From positions 1-30,010 of the IMG/VR virus record IMGVR_UViG_3300032288_005342: a DNA stretch of 30,010 bases; one strand, written 5' to 3'. Position numbers and translations under genes: made by a program. Origin of the DNA: a virus. Below are positions 1-8,155 of the stretch, one piece after another. A model generated the notes under the pieces. It was not told the DNA's origin and searched no databases. It saw only the letters and a program-made list of their open reading frames with translations. Every line of letters begins with the position of its first letter. Position 1 is the first letter of the stretch.

Positions 1-687
1 ATAAAACAGATTAATGCAGATGTTCAATCTAAGTATACTATTCAAGGGCCACCCATCCAAACACTACCGAAGAATCAATCACTAACAAAGAAACAAACAA
101 AATATCTTGGTATGATATCTAAACTACAGAAAGAGTTTGGATTAACCGATTCATCTAATGTGGCAGATTATCATCAAGCCTGGTGGGAAGATTTTGTAGA
201 AAAGAATGCAAAGGAATTAGACACTCATTCAAAAATTGGATTAGTAAAGAGATGGGCGTTCGATGATAAATCTTTCCGAGTAGCAGGAATACAAGATAGC
301 AAAATAAGAAAGTGGGCAGAGGGTGTAGATAAAAAAGATAAAGATAAGATACGAAAGGATAACCTAATAAAGTTTGAAGAGATATTCTTGGGAGTAGGAG
401 CAGATGTGCTGCAGTTTATGAAATCAGTTCTAACGGTAGACCCCGATTCTGCTGCTAAATCCATGAAGAAAGAGTTGGATACTGCCATAAAACAAATACA
501 AGCAAAAGGAACACCTGAACAAATTCGTAAATTAGAAATTGAGTTAAGAAGATTACATAAATTAGGAGGATTTAATAAGATTGTACCTGCAGAGGGTATA
601 GTTTTTGTCTACAACGGAAATACCTATAAACTGACCGGCGCGTTCGCACCACTAAATCAGATATTGGGTATATTCAAATTTGGTTAA
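1..687 (+). CDS. Nucleotidyltransferase/RNA-ligase-like phage protein, 5' partial
   Basis: The reading frame is open from base 1, so the gene starts upstream of the window; the ATG at 112 is probably internal. 228 codons are visible. The C-terminal end reads EGIVFVYNGNTYKLTGAF (about bases 592-645) and then a FAPLNQILGIFKF tail. EGIVF followed by a lysine 12 residues after the Glu resembles motifs IV and V of the covalent nucleotidyltransferases (DNA/RNA ligases, capping enzymes). I recall a widespread marine T4-like phage family (annotated DUF6267) with this ending and a KWDG-type motif I in its N-terminal half, which would lie outside this window. The middle (bases 280-560) is charged and helical. 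The family assignment is from memory and the ligase link is inference. It could equally be an inactive structural relative. Confidence 0.6.
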   Translation: MKQINADVQSKYTIQGPPIQTLPKNQSLTKKQTKYLGMISKLQKEFGLTDSSNVADYHQAWWEDFVEKNAKELDTHSKIGLVKRWAFDDKSFRVAGIQDSKIRKWAEGVDKKDKDKIRKDNLIKFEEIFLGVGADVLQFMKSVLTVDPDSAAKSMKKELDTAIKQIQAKGTPEQIRKLEIELRRLHKLGGFNKIVPAEGIVFVYNGNTYKLTGAFAPLNQILGIFKFG

Positions 688-704
688 TAACTGATAGTTG
701 AGAT

Positions 705-1529
705 ATGAAACTAAATGAGTGTATTATTGTATCCAAAGAAATTGATGATAAGTTTATACTTGCCAAGAATCGTGACCGCACATACAAACCCACACTTCAG
801 ATTGTAAGAGAAATTTTAAATGGTATAGAAGTGGCATATTTGCATGATACCAAAACAGATTGGAGTGAAGGATTGAATGCAAATGGAATCGGAGCAGTTA
901 ACTCTGCTTTGATGGTTGGTGCAGATGAAGATGAATTGAAATTAATAAAGAAAAGTGGTAAAAAAAGTTTAGATGGGCAAAAGATGAGACATATTATGGC
1001 TCAACATACCCTCCGTGAGGCTTTAATTGCAGCAGTTGTTTTCAAGGGAAATAATAGGTATGGTATCAAGGGCCATACATTTATTGCATCACCAAAAACG
1101 CTTGTTAGTTTAGAAAACATAAGAGATATTGATAAACCAATTATCAAAATTGAAAATAAAGAACACCCATTAGTTAGAACAAACCACGGCCAAGTGTATA
1201 CCACGGCAGGATATACAAAAGGACAAGATTATTTATCATCCAGAATAAGGAAGATTAGTGCGGAAAAAGTTGTTGATAGTGTGACAGATTGGACTGAAAT
1301 GGGAAAGGCACTTCGTAAAGATTTCTACGGTTCAGATAAAGAAAAATTCAACATGAGTAGAGAAACTGATAAGATGTCCACAACCTCACACACAATACTT
1401 AATCTTACAGATAAAATACTTATGATAGAGTATTATGAAGACAGAATTGATAAATTTGAGGGTATAGTTAATAAACTACCACAAGGATATACTCCAACTA
1501 TAAAGGTAATCATTAAAAAACTTGTTTAA
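705..1529 (+). CDS. Putative Ntn-hydrolase (linear amide C-N hydrolase/acylase-like)
   Basis: 274 residues. The pattern fits the choloylglycine hydrolase/penicillin V acylase/C45 group of N-terminal-nucleophile hydrolases: a near-terminal Cys6, a KNRDR segment (21-25) where family members carry the substrate-site Arg/Asp, EGLNANGIGAVNSAL (55-69) matching the 'GxNExGxxxxNxxl' segment, RTNHG (158-162) with a conserved-type Asn160, and SSRIRK (178-183) where the family has its late Arg. Such enzymes hydrolyse non-peptide amide bonds after removal of residues before the nucleophile Cys. Here MKLNE would have to be removed. There is no signal peptide, so it acts in the cytoplasm or inside the virion. 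Substrate unknown. It lies 17 bases after the previous gene. A degenerate or non-enzymatic homologue is possible because the full catalytic set cannot be verified by eye. Confidence 0.5.
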   Translation: MKLNECIIVSKEIDDKFILAKNRDRTYKPTLQIVREILNGIEVAYLHDTKTDWSEGLNANGIGAVNSALMVGADEDELKLIKKSGKKSLDGQKMRHIMAQHTLREALIAAVVFKGNNRYGIKGHTFIASPKTLVSLENIRDIDKPIIKIENKEHPLVRTNHGQVYTTAGYTKGQDYLSSRIRKISAEKVVDSVTDWTEMGKALRKDFYGSDKEKFNMSRETDKMSTTSHTILNLTDKILMIEYYEDRIDKFEGIVNKLPQGYTPTIKVIIKKLV

Positions 1530-1557
1530 TTGAAAAATAAATAGTAAATACAGAGTT

Positions 1558-2235
1558 ATGGCTAAAAAAGAATTTAAGAGGTCTTTAATGCATAAGACCA
1601 GAAAAGAACTTGCAGATTTTATCCTGAAAGGAGATGAAATTTCACAGAAATCATGGGGATATGAGGGTGAATCCAAACGAAGAAAAGTAGGTGATGTATG
1701 GGAAGATGAGTATTGGAGATACGAACAGATGGATGGATTCATATCTAAGACCGGTAAGAATCACGAGGTGTTTCAAGGTATACGCGATTACTTAAAATCT
1801 AAATCCGAGTGTCAGAACTTAAAATGTGAAAAGCAAAAGTTTGGTCCAACGGATAAAATGATAATTTCTCAAACCGGATATTGTGTTGATTGTTTGGCAA
1901 AATTTGAAGCAGATATTAAATTAGCTGGATTATGGGAATCATATGAAAAATGGAGAATGTTGCGTAAAGCAATATCAATTGGAGAAGATGCAAAAAAACA
2001 AATAGAACAAGGTATAAAAGATTTGAAACCACATTATGAGTTTGTACAAGAGAATGGTACAATTGAAAAGTGGAATCTTCCTAAACCAATGGATGAAATG
2101 AAAAAAGAAATGGAGGATGAAATACAGAATATAGATAAAGAGTTGATTGAGATGCGGAGTGATATAGCAGTATATGAAGAATTATTAACTCAATCAAATA
2201 ATTCATACCTCAAAAAGTTAATTACTCAAAAGTAA
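1558..2235 (+). CDS. Hypothetical protein with a four-Cys zinc site and helical C-terminus
   Basis: 225 residues, function not recognised. The N-terminal half is basic and aromatic (WGYEGES, WEDEYWRYEQ). The centre has C85-x4-C90 and C109-x2-C112, separated by 18 residues, which looks like a structural zinc ribbon or knuckle. The C-terminal third (about 137-225) is highly charged and predicted helical, probably coiled coil. The start at 1558 follows an A/T-rich 28-base gap (agttATG) without a Shine-Dalgarno sequence. Its position one gene before the methyltransferase and two before terminase is roughly where T4 carries the small terminase gp16, but it has no recognisable gp16 sequence features, so I do not assign that role. 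Confidence 0.7.
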   Translation: MAKKEFKRSLMHKTRKELADFILKGDEISQKSWGYEGESKRRKVGDVWEDEYWRYEQMDGFISKTGKNHEVFQGIRDYLKSKSECQNLKCEKQKFGPTDKMIISQTGYCVDCLAKFEADIKLAGLWESYEKWRMLRKAISIGEDAKKQIEQGIKDLKPHYEFVQENGTIEKWNLPKPMDEMKKEMEDEIQNIDKELIEMRSDIAVYEELLTQSNNSYLKKLITQK

Positions 2236-2248
2236 AATAGTTTACAAT

Positions 2249-2863
2249 ATGGAAAAACAAATAAACGGATGGTTCGCCTATAGAGGAGTAACATTAATGC
2301 AACATGAAAATGTAGCAATTCCTTTTCATTTATTACTACAACAAGTTAAACCAAAGAGAGTTCTAGAGATTGGTACATCACATGGCGCGTTAACTCTTCT
2401 TACGCGAGATTTATTAGATGAACTTGAACTTTATGAGACACAAATTAAATCTTATGATGTATTTTCTATCAGTCAAGAGTATGTAGCAAACATGCCCGTA
2501 AAAGGAAAAAGTATAGAATTTATCATTAAAAATATTTTTAATGATACATACGATTCACTTAAAGATAATGAGATTGTTGATTACATACAATCACCTGGAA
2601 CTACTTTAGTTCTATGTGATGGGGGCTCCAAAAAAAATGAGTTTAAAATCATTTCACCTTATCTTAAACGGGGTGATATTATTATGGCGCATGATTACGC
2701 ACCAAATCAAGATTATTTTGAAAATAATATAAAAGATAAAATTTGGAATTGGTGGGAAATACAGGATTCCGATATAGAATCAGCTGTTGTAGAAAACAAT
2801 TTGAAACCATACATGGAAAAAGAGTTTAGAGAAGTGGTATGGGTTTGTAAAATAAAAAATTGA
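2249..2863 (+). CDS. SAM-dependent methyltransferase (class I fold, CmcI/methyltransferase-24-like)
   Basis: 204 residues. RVLEIGTSHGALTL (37-50) is a clear motif I of Rossmann-fold SAM methyltransferases, with the acidic residue and glycine-rich loop. KSYDVF (67-72) sits where the ribose-binding acidic strand is expected. TTLVLCDGGSKKNEF (118-131) and KRGDIIMAHDY (140-150) resemble the late strand motifs of the cephalosporin hydroxylase/CmcI and methyltransferase-24 groups, where Asp and His residues contribute to metal or substrate binding. The substrate cannot be read from sequence; sugar or small-molecule modification is typical of the relatives, while virion or DNA modification is possible. 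It ends one base before the terminase start, so the two are likely translated from one message. Confidence 0.75.
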   Translation: MEKQINGWFAYRGVTLMQHENVAIPFHLLLQQVKPKRVLEIGTSHGALTLLTRDLLDELELYETQIKSYDVFSISQEYVANMPVKGKSIEFIIKNIFNDTYDSLKDNEIVDYIQSPGTTLVLCDGGSKKNEFKIISPYLKRGDIIMAHDYAPNQDYFENNIKDKIWNWWEIQDSDIESAVVENNLKPYMEKEFREVVWVCKIKN

Positions 2864-2864
2864 A

Positions 2865-4463
2865 ATGGATAGTCAGAGTAAAACACTCAAAGATGTAATA
2901 AAAGAAGAATACAAGAAGTGTGCTTCTGACCCAATACATTTTATGAAAAAGTATTGTAAGATTCAGCATCCAACTAAAGGTAAGATGCGGTTTGAGTTAT
3001 TTCCATTCCAAGAAAAAACATTAGACCAATTTAATAAGAATCGTTACAATATAATTCTTAAATCCCGTCAGACAGGTATATCAACTCTTACAGCAGGATT
3101 TGCTTTGTGGCAGATGACATTCAATAGTGACTTCAATGTTCTTGTTATTGCCATCAAACAAGAGGTTGCTAAAAACTTGGTTACCAAAGTACGAGTAATG
3201 TACGATGGATTACCAAGTTGGTTAAAAGTAAATGAGGTTGAAGATAATAAACTTTCTTTACGATTGGCAAATGGCTCACAAATTAAGGCAGTTGCTGCCT
3301 CACCCGATGCAGGTCGTTCTGAAGCACTTTCACTTTTAGTAATTGATGAAGCAGCATTTATTGATGATATAGATGAGATATGGACATCCGCAACACCTGC
3401 TCTTTCAACCGGTGGTAGTTGTATTGCGTTATCTACTCCAAATGGAGTGGGTAATTGGTTTCATAAACAATGGGTAGGTTCAGAGGAAGGTAGTAATGAG
3501 TTTAATCCAATAAAACTACATTGGACAGTTCATCCTGAAAGAAATCAAAAATGGAGAGATGAACAAACTATAGTGCTGGGAGAAAAATTAGCAGCACAGG
3601 AGTGTGATTGTGATTTCGTATCTTCAGGTAACACCGTCATAGAAGCACAATACCTATTGTGGTATAAAGAAACTTTTGTAAAAGACCCGATTGAGAAAAC
3701 GGGGTTTGATGGTAATTATTGGAAATGGGAATACCCCGATTACACCAAATCATACATGGTATCTGCCGATGTGGCTCGTGGAGATGGTGGAGATTATTCA
3801 GCGTTTCATGTGTTTGATATTGTAAATAATGTTCAGGTTGCAGAATATAGGGGTAAAATGGATACCAAAGATTTCGGAAACTTTTTAGTAGGAGTTGCGT
3901 CTGAATGGAATACCGCACTATTAGTAATTGAAAATGCGAATGTGGGTTGGGCAGTTATTCAACAATGTATAGATAGAGGATATCCAAATCTTTATTACCA
4001 ATCTCAGGATTACAAATATGTTGATATTGAAAGACAATATAGCAACAAGTTGAGGGCAGAAGAGAAACGAGAGGTTGCAGGGTTTACAACATCTGTACGA
4101 ACTCGTCCACTTATCATTTCAAAATTAGATGAGTATTTTAAAAATAAAGCTATGGTAATACAATCAATTAGATTGATTGATGAACTATTTACCTTTATTT
4201 GGAGTGGTAGTAGAGCTGAGGCACTAAAAGGATATAATGATGATTTAGTGATGAGTTTTAGTATTGGATTATGGGTAAGGGATACCGCCCTTAGATTGAG
4301 ACAGGAAAGAATGGATTTAGCAAAACAATCACTGAATTCGTTTGAAGTTACCGGATTTTCAACTGGTAATAGAAACACATACCTTAACTCAAAGTTGAAA
4401 CAAGACCCATACAAAATGCAAATGGGAAAGGATACCGAAGATATTAAATGGTTATTGGGTTAA
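2865..4463 (+). CDS. 17: Terminase large subunit, gp17-like packaging motor and nuclease
   Basis: 532 residues. ATP-driven motor and nuclease that cuts concatemeric DNA and pumps it through the portal. N-terminal ATPase domain: FPFQEKTL (46-53) adenine-binding Q motif, Walker A SRQTGIST (67-74), Walker B LLVIDEA (157-163; D161, E162 catalytic), coupling motif ALSTPNG (188-194). C-terminal RNase H-like nuclease domain: SADVARGDGGDYSAF (300-313) with D302 and D310, LVIENANVG (353-361) with E356, and YNDDLVMS (457-464) with the last metal-binding Asp. It is shorter than T4 gp17 (610 residues) and has no intein. No small terminase is recognisable next to it. The start at 2865 is one base after the preceding stop and lacks a Shine-Dalgarno sequence, as usual in this window. 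Confidence 0.97.
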   Translation: MDSQSKTLKDVIKEEYKKCASDPIHFMKKYCKIQHPTKGKMRFELFPFQEKTLDQFNKNRYNIILKSRQTGISTLTAGFALWQMTFNSDFNVLVIAIKQEVAKNLVTKVRVMYDGLPSWLKVNEVEDNKLSLRLANGSQIKAVAASPDAGRSEALSLLVIDEAAFIDDIDEIWTSATPALSTGGSCIALSTPNGVGNWFHKQWVGSEEGSNEFNPIKLHWTVHPERNQKWRDEQTIVLGEKLAAQECDCDFVSSGNTVIEAQYLLWYKETFVKDPIEKTGFDGNYWKWEYPDYTKSYMVSADVARGDGGDYSAFHVFDIVNNVQVAEYRGKMDTKDFGNFLVGVASEWNTALLVIENANVGWAVIQQCIDRGYPNLYYQSQDYKYVDIERQYSNKLRAEEKREVAGFTTSVRTRPLIISKLDEYFKNKAMVIQSIRLIDELFTFIWSGSRAEALKGYNDDLVMSFSIGLWVRDTALRLRQERMDLAKQSLNSFEVTGFSTGNRNTYLNSKLKQDPYKMQMGKDTEDIKWLLG

Positions 4464-4466
4464 CCC

Positions 4467-4476
4467 ATATTTATAG
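4467..4476 (+). promoter_or_regulatory. ATATTTATAG motif (candidate late promoter core)
   Basis: A copy of the recurrent intergenic motif ATA(T/C)TTATA(G/C/A). It lies only two bases before the ATG at 4479. If it is a -10 element, the transcript for this start would begin at or after the ATG, so this copy may serve a different role or a downstream gene. Confidence 0.4.
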
Positions 4477-4478
4477 TT

Positions 4479-5027
4479 ATGAAACTTCTTACCGAATCAA
4501 AAACAATCAATGAGGGGCTAGTTTACCATAAAAATACAGGTACACCCTTACATGAATCAATATATAGATATGGTTCTAAAAAATACTTTGAAATGTTTTT
4601 AGAGGCTAGGATGTTATTTAAAGAGGGTAATTTAATAATTGAAAACGCACAAGACCTATGGTTTTTAACTGAAACCGATTTAGGTGAATCAGTAGTTTAC
4701 AAAGGAAAACAGGTTTGGTTAGATTTTCCTTACATTAACGAAGCAGAATATGATGGGAAGGAAGTGGAATTGAACCAACCAAAAAAAGGTGGTTCTAAGA
4801 AATATTATGTTTATGTAAAGGATGGTGATAAGGTAAAAAAAGTTGAATGGGGTGATACCACCGGTTTGAAAACTAAAATGGGTAATTTGGAAGCTAGTAA
4901 AGCATTTGCAGCAAGACATAAATGTGATACTGAAAAAGATAAGACTTCCGCAAACTGGTGGGCGTGTAACCTACCTAAATATGCAAAACAACTTGGATTA
5001 TCAGAACCAGCCTATCGTTATTGGTAA
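4479..5027 (+). CDS. Conserved phage head-region protein with C-terminal RHxC/WWAC domain
   Basis: 182 residues. It begins MKLLTES; L-L-T-E-S resembles a prohead-protease site and the short capsid-targeting peptides of T4 internal proteins. A middle segment (about 55-90) is acidic and aromatic. The C-terminal domain (about 105-176) reads KKYYVYVKDGDKVKKVEWGD, then an RHKCDTEKDKTSA segment and WWACNLPKYAKQLGL. I recognise this as a small domain common in marine T4-like phages (a VYVK..KVEFGD segment plus RHxC....YWxC); the two Cys and one His may bind metal. Function unknown. It occupies the place between terminase and portal where T4 has the sheath and tube genes. Confidence refers to it being a real gene. 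Confidence 0.75.
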   Translation: MKLLTESKTINEGLVYHKNTGTPLHESIYRYGSKKYFEMFLEARMLFKEGNLIIENAQDLWFLTETDLGESVVYKGKQVWLDFPYINEAEYDGKEVELNQPKKGGSKKYYVYVKDGDKVKKVEWGDTTGLKTKMGNLEASKAFAARHKCDTEKDKTSANWWACNLPKYAKQLGLSEPAYRYW

Positions 5028-5048
5028 TATGAAGAATTTTTTGTATAT

Positions 5049-5318
5049 ATGGAACAGAGATATACCGATGTCATTATTGATGAACACAGTAAGTACAGGA
5101 TATTCAAGAGTACAATTGATGATACTGAATTATTATGGCATCAAGATAAGAGAGAAAGGGTTATTAGAATCTTTGGTGGAAGGGATTGGAAACTTCAATT
5201 TGATGACCAATTACCCATCACTTTGGAAGAGGGAAAAGATTACACTATACCCGACCATACTTATCATAGAGTAATAAAAGGTAAAGACGATTTGATTATA
5301 AAGATAACTGAAAAATAA
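5049..5318 (+). CDS. Small cupin-fold protein
   Basis: 89 residues. Two cupin-like motifs are visible. WHQDKRERVIRIFGG (30-44) carries H31 and E37 before a glycine turn, like motif 1. EGKDYTIPDHTYHRV (61-75) matches G-x5-P-x-H-x2-H of motif 2. The strands between (WKLQFDDQLPITL) fit a single-domain beta barrel. I have seen this type next to portal genes in marine T4-like phages; its job is unknown, and metal or sugar binding or a structural role are possible. It ends directly against the portal ATG (TAAATG), suggesting translational coupling. An overlapping ORF in another frame (ATG at 5029, ending 5274) is less convincing because this frame shows a recognisable fold and exact junction with the portal gene. 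Confidence 0.75.
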   Translation: MEQRYTDVIIDEHSKYRIFKSTIDDTELLWHQDKRERVIRIFGGRDWKLQFDDQLPITLEEGKDYTIPDHTYHRVIKGKDDLIIKITEK

Positions 5319-7202
5319 ATGGCAGAAGAAGTAAAAACAAATGGGTTCTTTGAGAGATTAAGAAAATTATTCTCTACTAAAGTAATCATTGCTAGAGATG
5401 AAAATGGTAAACGAAAAGTAGTAGACCATGAACAACAACAGCAACTTTCTAACCTTAAATCGTTAAAGGATAGATTCTATCGCCTTCAAACAGGATATAA
5501 ATACGAAAACTTTACAACACAATTATCATATTCTACAATTCGCAGAGAGTTATTTTTGGATTATGATGCAATGGATAACGACCCAATCATAGCATCTGCG
5601 TTAGATATATATGCAGATGAGTGTACTACTAAAAATGAATATGGTGATATTCTAACTATTCGTACCCAAAATCACGAAGTTAAAGAAGCACTTCATAATT
5701 TATTCTATGATATTTTAAATGTAGAATTTAATTTGTGGCCATGGGCTCGTAACCTATGTAAGTACGGAGACCAGTTTCTTGTATTAGAAATTGTAGAAGG
5801 TGAAGGTGTAGTTGGTATACATCCTCAATCTGTTTATCATGTTACAAGAACTGAAGGCCCGTATGACCCACAGCGTGTTAATAAGAAACAACCTGGTATC
5901 AAATTTACAATTGACCCCGATTATTTGGGTAAGCATGAGTATGATAACTATGAAGTTGCCCACTTCCGTCTATATTCTGATACCAACTACCTACCATATG
6001 GAAAGGCAATGTTGGAGAATGCAAGAAGATTATGGAAACAGATTACTCTTATGGAAGATGCGATGATGATTCATCGTATTATGAGAGCACCTGAAAAGCG
6101 TATCTTCAAAATTGATATTGGTAACATTCCTCCACAGGAAGTTGATAACTATATGCAGAGGATTATCAACAAAATTAAGAAGACTCCATTTGTAGACCAA
6201 AATACGGGAGATTACAATCTCAAGTATAATATGATGAACATTACAGAGGATTTCTTCATGCCAGTTCGTGGAGGTGATAGTGGAACTTCAATTGATACAT
6301 TAGCCGGATTACAATACGCTGCTATTGAAGATTTGGATTACCTAAAAGCAAAGATGTTTGCAGCTCTAAAAATACCGAAAGCATTTTTAGGATATGAGGA
6401 AGATATTAATGGTAAAGCAACTTTAGCAGCCGAGGATATTCGTTTCGCTAGAACTATACAGAGAATACAACGAGTAATGGTATCTGAACTTTCTCAAATT
6501 GCAATGGTTCACTTATTAGCAAACGGATTCAAGGGTATGGATGTAGTTGATTTTGAATTGGAACTAACCAATCCATCAACTATATACGAACAAGAAAAAG
6601 TAAATCTTTGGTCTCAAAAAGTTACACTTGCAAAAGATATTAAAGACCTTAAACTTCTATCATCTGATTTTATATATAACGAGATATTTCAATTATCACA
6701 AGACCAGATTGATAAGCATCGTCAGGATGTTGTACTTGATACATTTGATACCAACAGATTAACTAAGATAGAAAATGAAGGAGTAGACCCATATGAAGAA
6801 TCAAACCCACAACCTGGTGAGGGTGGTGAGGAAGGTACTAAATCTGCAGAAGGTGAAGCTCCTACAGAGGGAGAACCTGAAGTAGAGGAATCTATTGATG
6901 CAAGAACAGAAACATCTGCAGAAAATGGTGAAAAAGGTGGAAGACCTAAAACCGCTGGCAACCGAGGAAGTGATGAAAATGCGTTTGGAAGAGACCCATT
7001 AGGTAAAGCAGATGTAATGCGAAACTTTGGTAGAGATACCCGTAGTGCAAGGTTAGCAAACCGATTAAAAGATATTTCTACTAAAGAACAAGCACTTCGT
7101 GATAGTCTGAGAAAGAAAATACGAAAAGAAAGACTATTTGAATCACAGAACACCGATACGGGTTCATTACTGGATGATAAGAACATATTACCAGATGAAT
7201 AA
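5319..7202 (+). CDS. 20: Portal vertex protein, gp20-like
   Basis: 627 residues. Dodecameric portal through which DNA enters and leaves and onto which the neck attaches. The T4-family segments are present: an N-terminal basic stretch, SYSTIRRELFLDYDAM (69-84), DNDPIIASALDIYADECTTK (86-105), the Trp/Arg-rich wing and stem region, and YLKAKMFAALKIPKAFLGYE with the following DINGKATLAAEDIRFARTIQR segment (about 341-385). T4 gp20 is 524 residues, so this protein carries about 100 extra C-terminal residues: an acidic Gly/Glu-rich linker (about 490-530), a basic Gly/Arg segment, and a helical Arg/Lys-rich tail with ERLFESQNT near the end, a possible protease site. It follows the cupin gene with no gap. 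Confidence 0.96.
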   Translation: MAEEVKTNGFFERLRKLFSTKVIIARDENGKRKVVDHEQQQQLSNLKSLKDRFYRLQTGYKYENFTTQLSYSTIRRELFLDYDAMDNDPIIASALDIYADECTTKNEYGDILTIRTQNHEVKEALHNLFYDILNVEFNLWPWARNLCKYGDQFLVLEIVEGEGVVGIHPQSVYHVTRTEGPYDPQRVNKKQPGIKFTIDPDYLGKHEYDNYEVAHFRLYSDTNYLPYGKAMLENARRLWKQITLMEDAMMIHRIMRAPEKRIFKIDIGNIPPQEVDNYMQRIINKIKKTPFVDQNTGDYNLKYNMMNITEDFFMPVRGGDSGTSIDTLAGLQYAAIEDLDYLKAKMFAALKIPKAFLGYEEDINGKATLAAEDIRFARTIQRIQRVMVSELSQIAMVHLLANGFKGMDVVDFELELTNPSTIYEQEKVNLWSQKVTLAKDIKDLKLLSSDFIYNEIFQLSQDQIDKHRQDVVLDTFDTNRLTKIENEGVDPYEESNPQPGEGGEEGTKSAEGEAPTEGEPEVEESIDARTETSAENGEKGGRPKTAGNRGSDENAFGRDPLGKADVMRNFGRDTRSARLANRLKDISTKEQALRDSLRKKIRKERLFESQNTDTGSLLDDKNILPDE

Positions 7203-7223
7203 TGTGTTTTATTAGGGTGTAAT

Positions 7224-7233
7224 ATATTTATAG
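7224..7233 (+). promoter_or_regulatory. ATATTTATAG motif (candidate late promoter core)
   Basis: Recurrent intergenic motif, 43 bases before the ATG at 7277. A near copy, AGATTTATAG, follows at 7246-7255. The leader then carries TTCGGACATAAAA (7256-7268), similar to TTCGGGCACAAAA in the scaffold-gene leader. It would transcribe the head-assembly cluster. Confidence 0.55.
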
Positions 7234-7276
7234 TAGTAGATATATAGATTTATAGTTCGGACATAAAAATATCGAG

Positions 7277-8155
7277 ATGAAAGTTAAACATAGTAAGTTT
7301 ATAAATACGGCCATACTATTTGAATTGTTGGTCAAACAGATAACACATGAGGTGTTATCTAATTCCCCTAAACCTATTTCCGAACAAATAATCAAAGAGT
7401 TTTTTAATTCCAAAAGAGAATTATCTAAGGAGTTAAAGTTGTATAATCAGATAGTAAAAGAAAAATATTCAAAAGCAGATGATGCAAAGTTATTTCTTGA
7501 GGAAGTAATTACAGAAAGAAAAAAGTTAGATGAGACCAAACTCAATAGAGAAAAGTACAATCTTATCAAAACTATAAAAGAATCTTACGATTTACAGAAG
7601 TTCTTATCATCAAACCTACAAAATTATCGAATCCTAGCATCAATATATAAAGTATTTGAAGCTAAGACAAAAGGTAGAACAGGTGAAATAAGAGAATACA
7701 TAGATGCAAATAATTTAGTTCTTGAGCACATTACATCAAAGCGTAATCCCGTAGCTAAGAAGGATGCAATCTATGAGGTGTTCAGAAAACAATCTGAAGA
7801 TATACGATTATTGACATATAAATTAATGTTAGAAAACTTTAATAAGAAATATTCTAACTTAAATGATGCTCAAAAAGATTTATTAAGGGAGTTTATACAT
7901 AATGTATCAAATACATCCACATTCCCTACATTTATAAAAGAGCAGGTAAAGAAAGTTCTTATAGAATTAGTTACTATATCTAAAACGGTAGATGATAAAG
8001 TTACTAAGATAAAAATTGCAGAAGTGATAAAATTGTTAAAAACTGGTAATATCCTAAAAGAGAATCAGGAAAAACAAGTTTCATTACTCATGCTATCGTA
8101 TGAATTATTAAAAGAAATAACCCATGTTAAGTCCAATAGGAAGATTAAGAAGTAA
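7277..8155 (+). CDS. Conserved helical protein between portal and protease (head assembly)
   Basis: 292 residues, predicted almost entirely alpha-helical. The opening KHSKFINTAILFELLVKQITHEVL (in two halves, 4-27) followed by a PISEQIIKEFF segment matches a family I recall from marine T4-like phages, typically 'KFKNTGILFELLVRQVT...', located between gp20 and gp21. The rest is Lys/Glu-rich helix without Cys or signal sequence. T4 has prohead core genes 67 and 68 in this interval, so a core or head-shape role is plausible by position only. The start is chosen because it gives the family's N-terminus and follows a 74-base promoter-bearing gap. Its 3' end overlaps the next gene by 32 bases. Confidence 0.75.
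   Translation: MKVKHSKFINTAILFELLVKQITHEVLSNSPKPISEQIIKEFFNSKRELSKELKLYNQIVKEKYSKADDAKLFLEEVITERKKLDETKLNREKYNLIKTIKESYDLQKFLSSNLQNYRILASIYKVFEAKTKGRTGEIREYIDANNLVLEHITSKRNPVAKKDAIYEVFRKQSEDIRLLTYKLMLENFNKKYSNLNDAQKDLLREFIHNVSNTSTFPTFIKEQVKKVLIELVTISKTVDDKVTKIKIAEVIKLLKTGNILKENQEKQVSLLMLSYELLKEITHVKSNRKIKK

Noticed and set aside
1558-2235. Small terminase subunit (gp16) by position
   Set aside because: The protein has a four-Cys site and lacks the short helical oligomerisation pattern of gp16; a methyltransferase gene separates it from terminase.
4906-5274. ORF overlapping the end of the 4479 gene and the cupin gene
   Set aside because: It conflicts with two better genes; the 5049 frame has cupin motifs and abuts the portal ATG, while this frame shows no recognisable pattern.
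6722-7186. Minus-strand ORF opposite the portal C-terminal extension
   Set aside because: Ser/Pro-rich translation is the expected mirror of the Glu/Gly/Arg-coding sense strand; all other genes are on the + strand.
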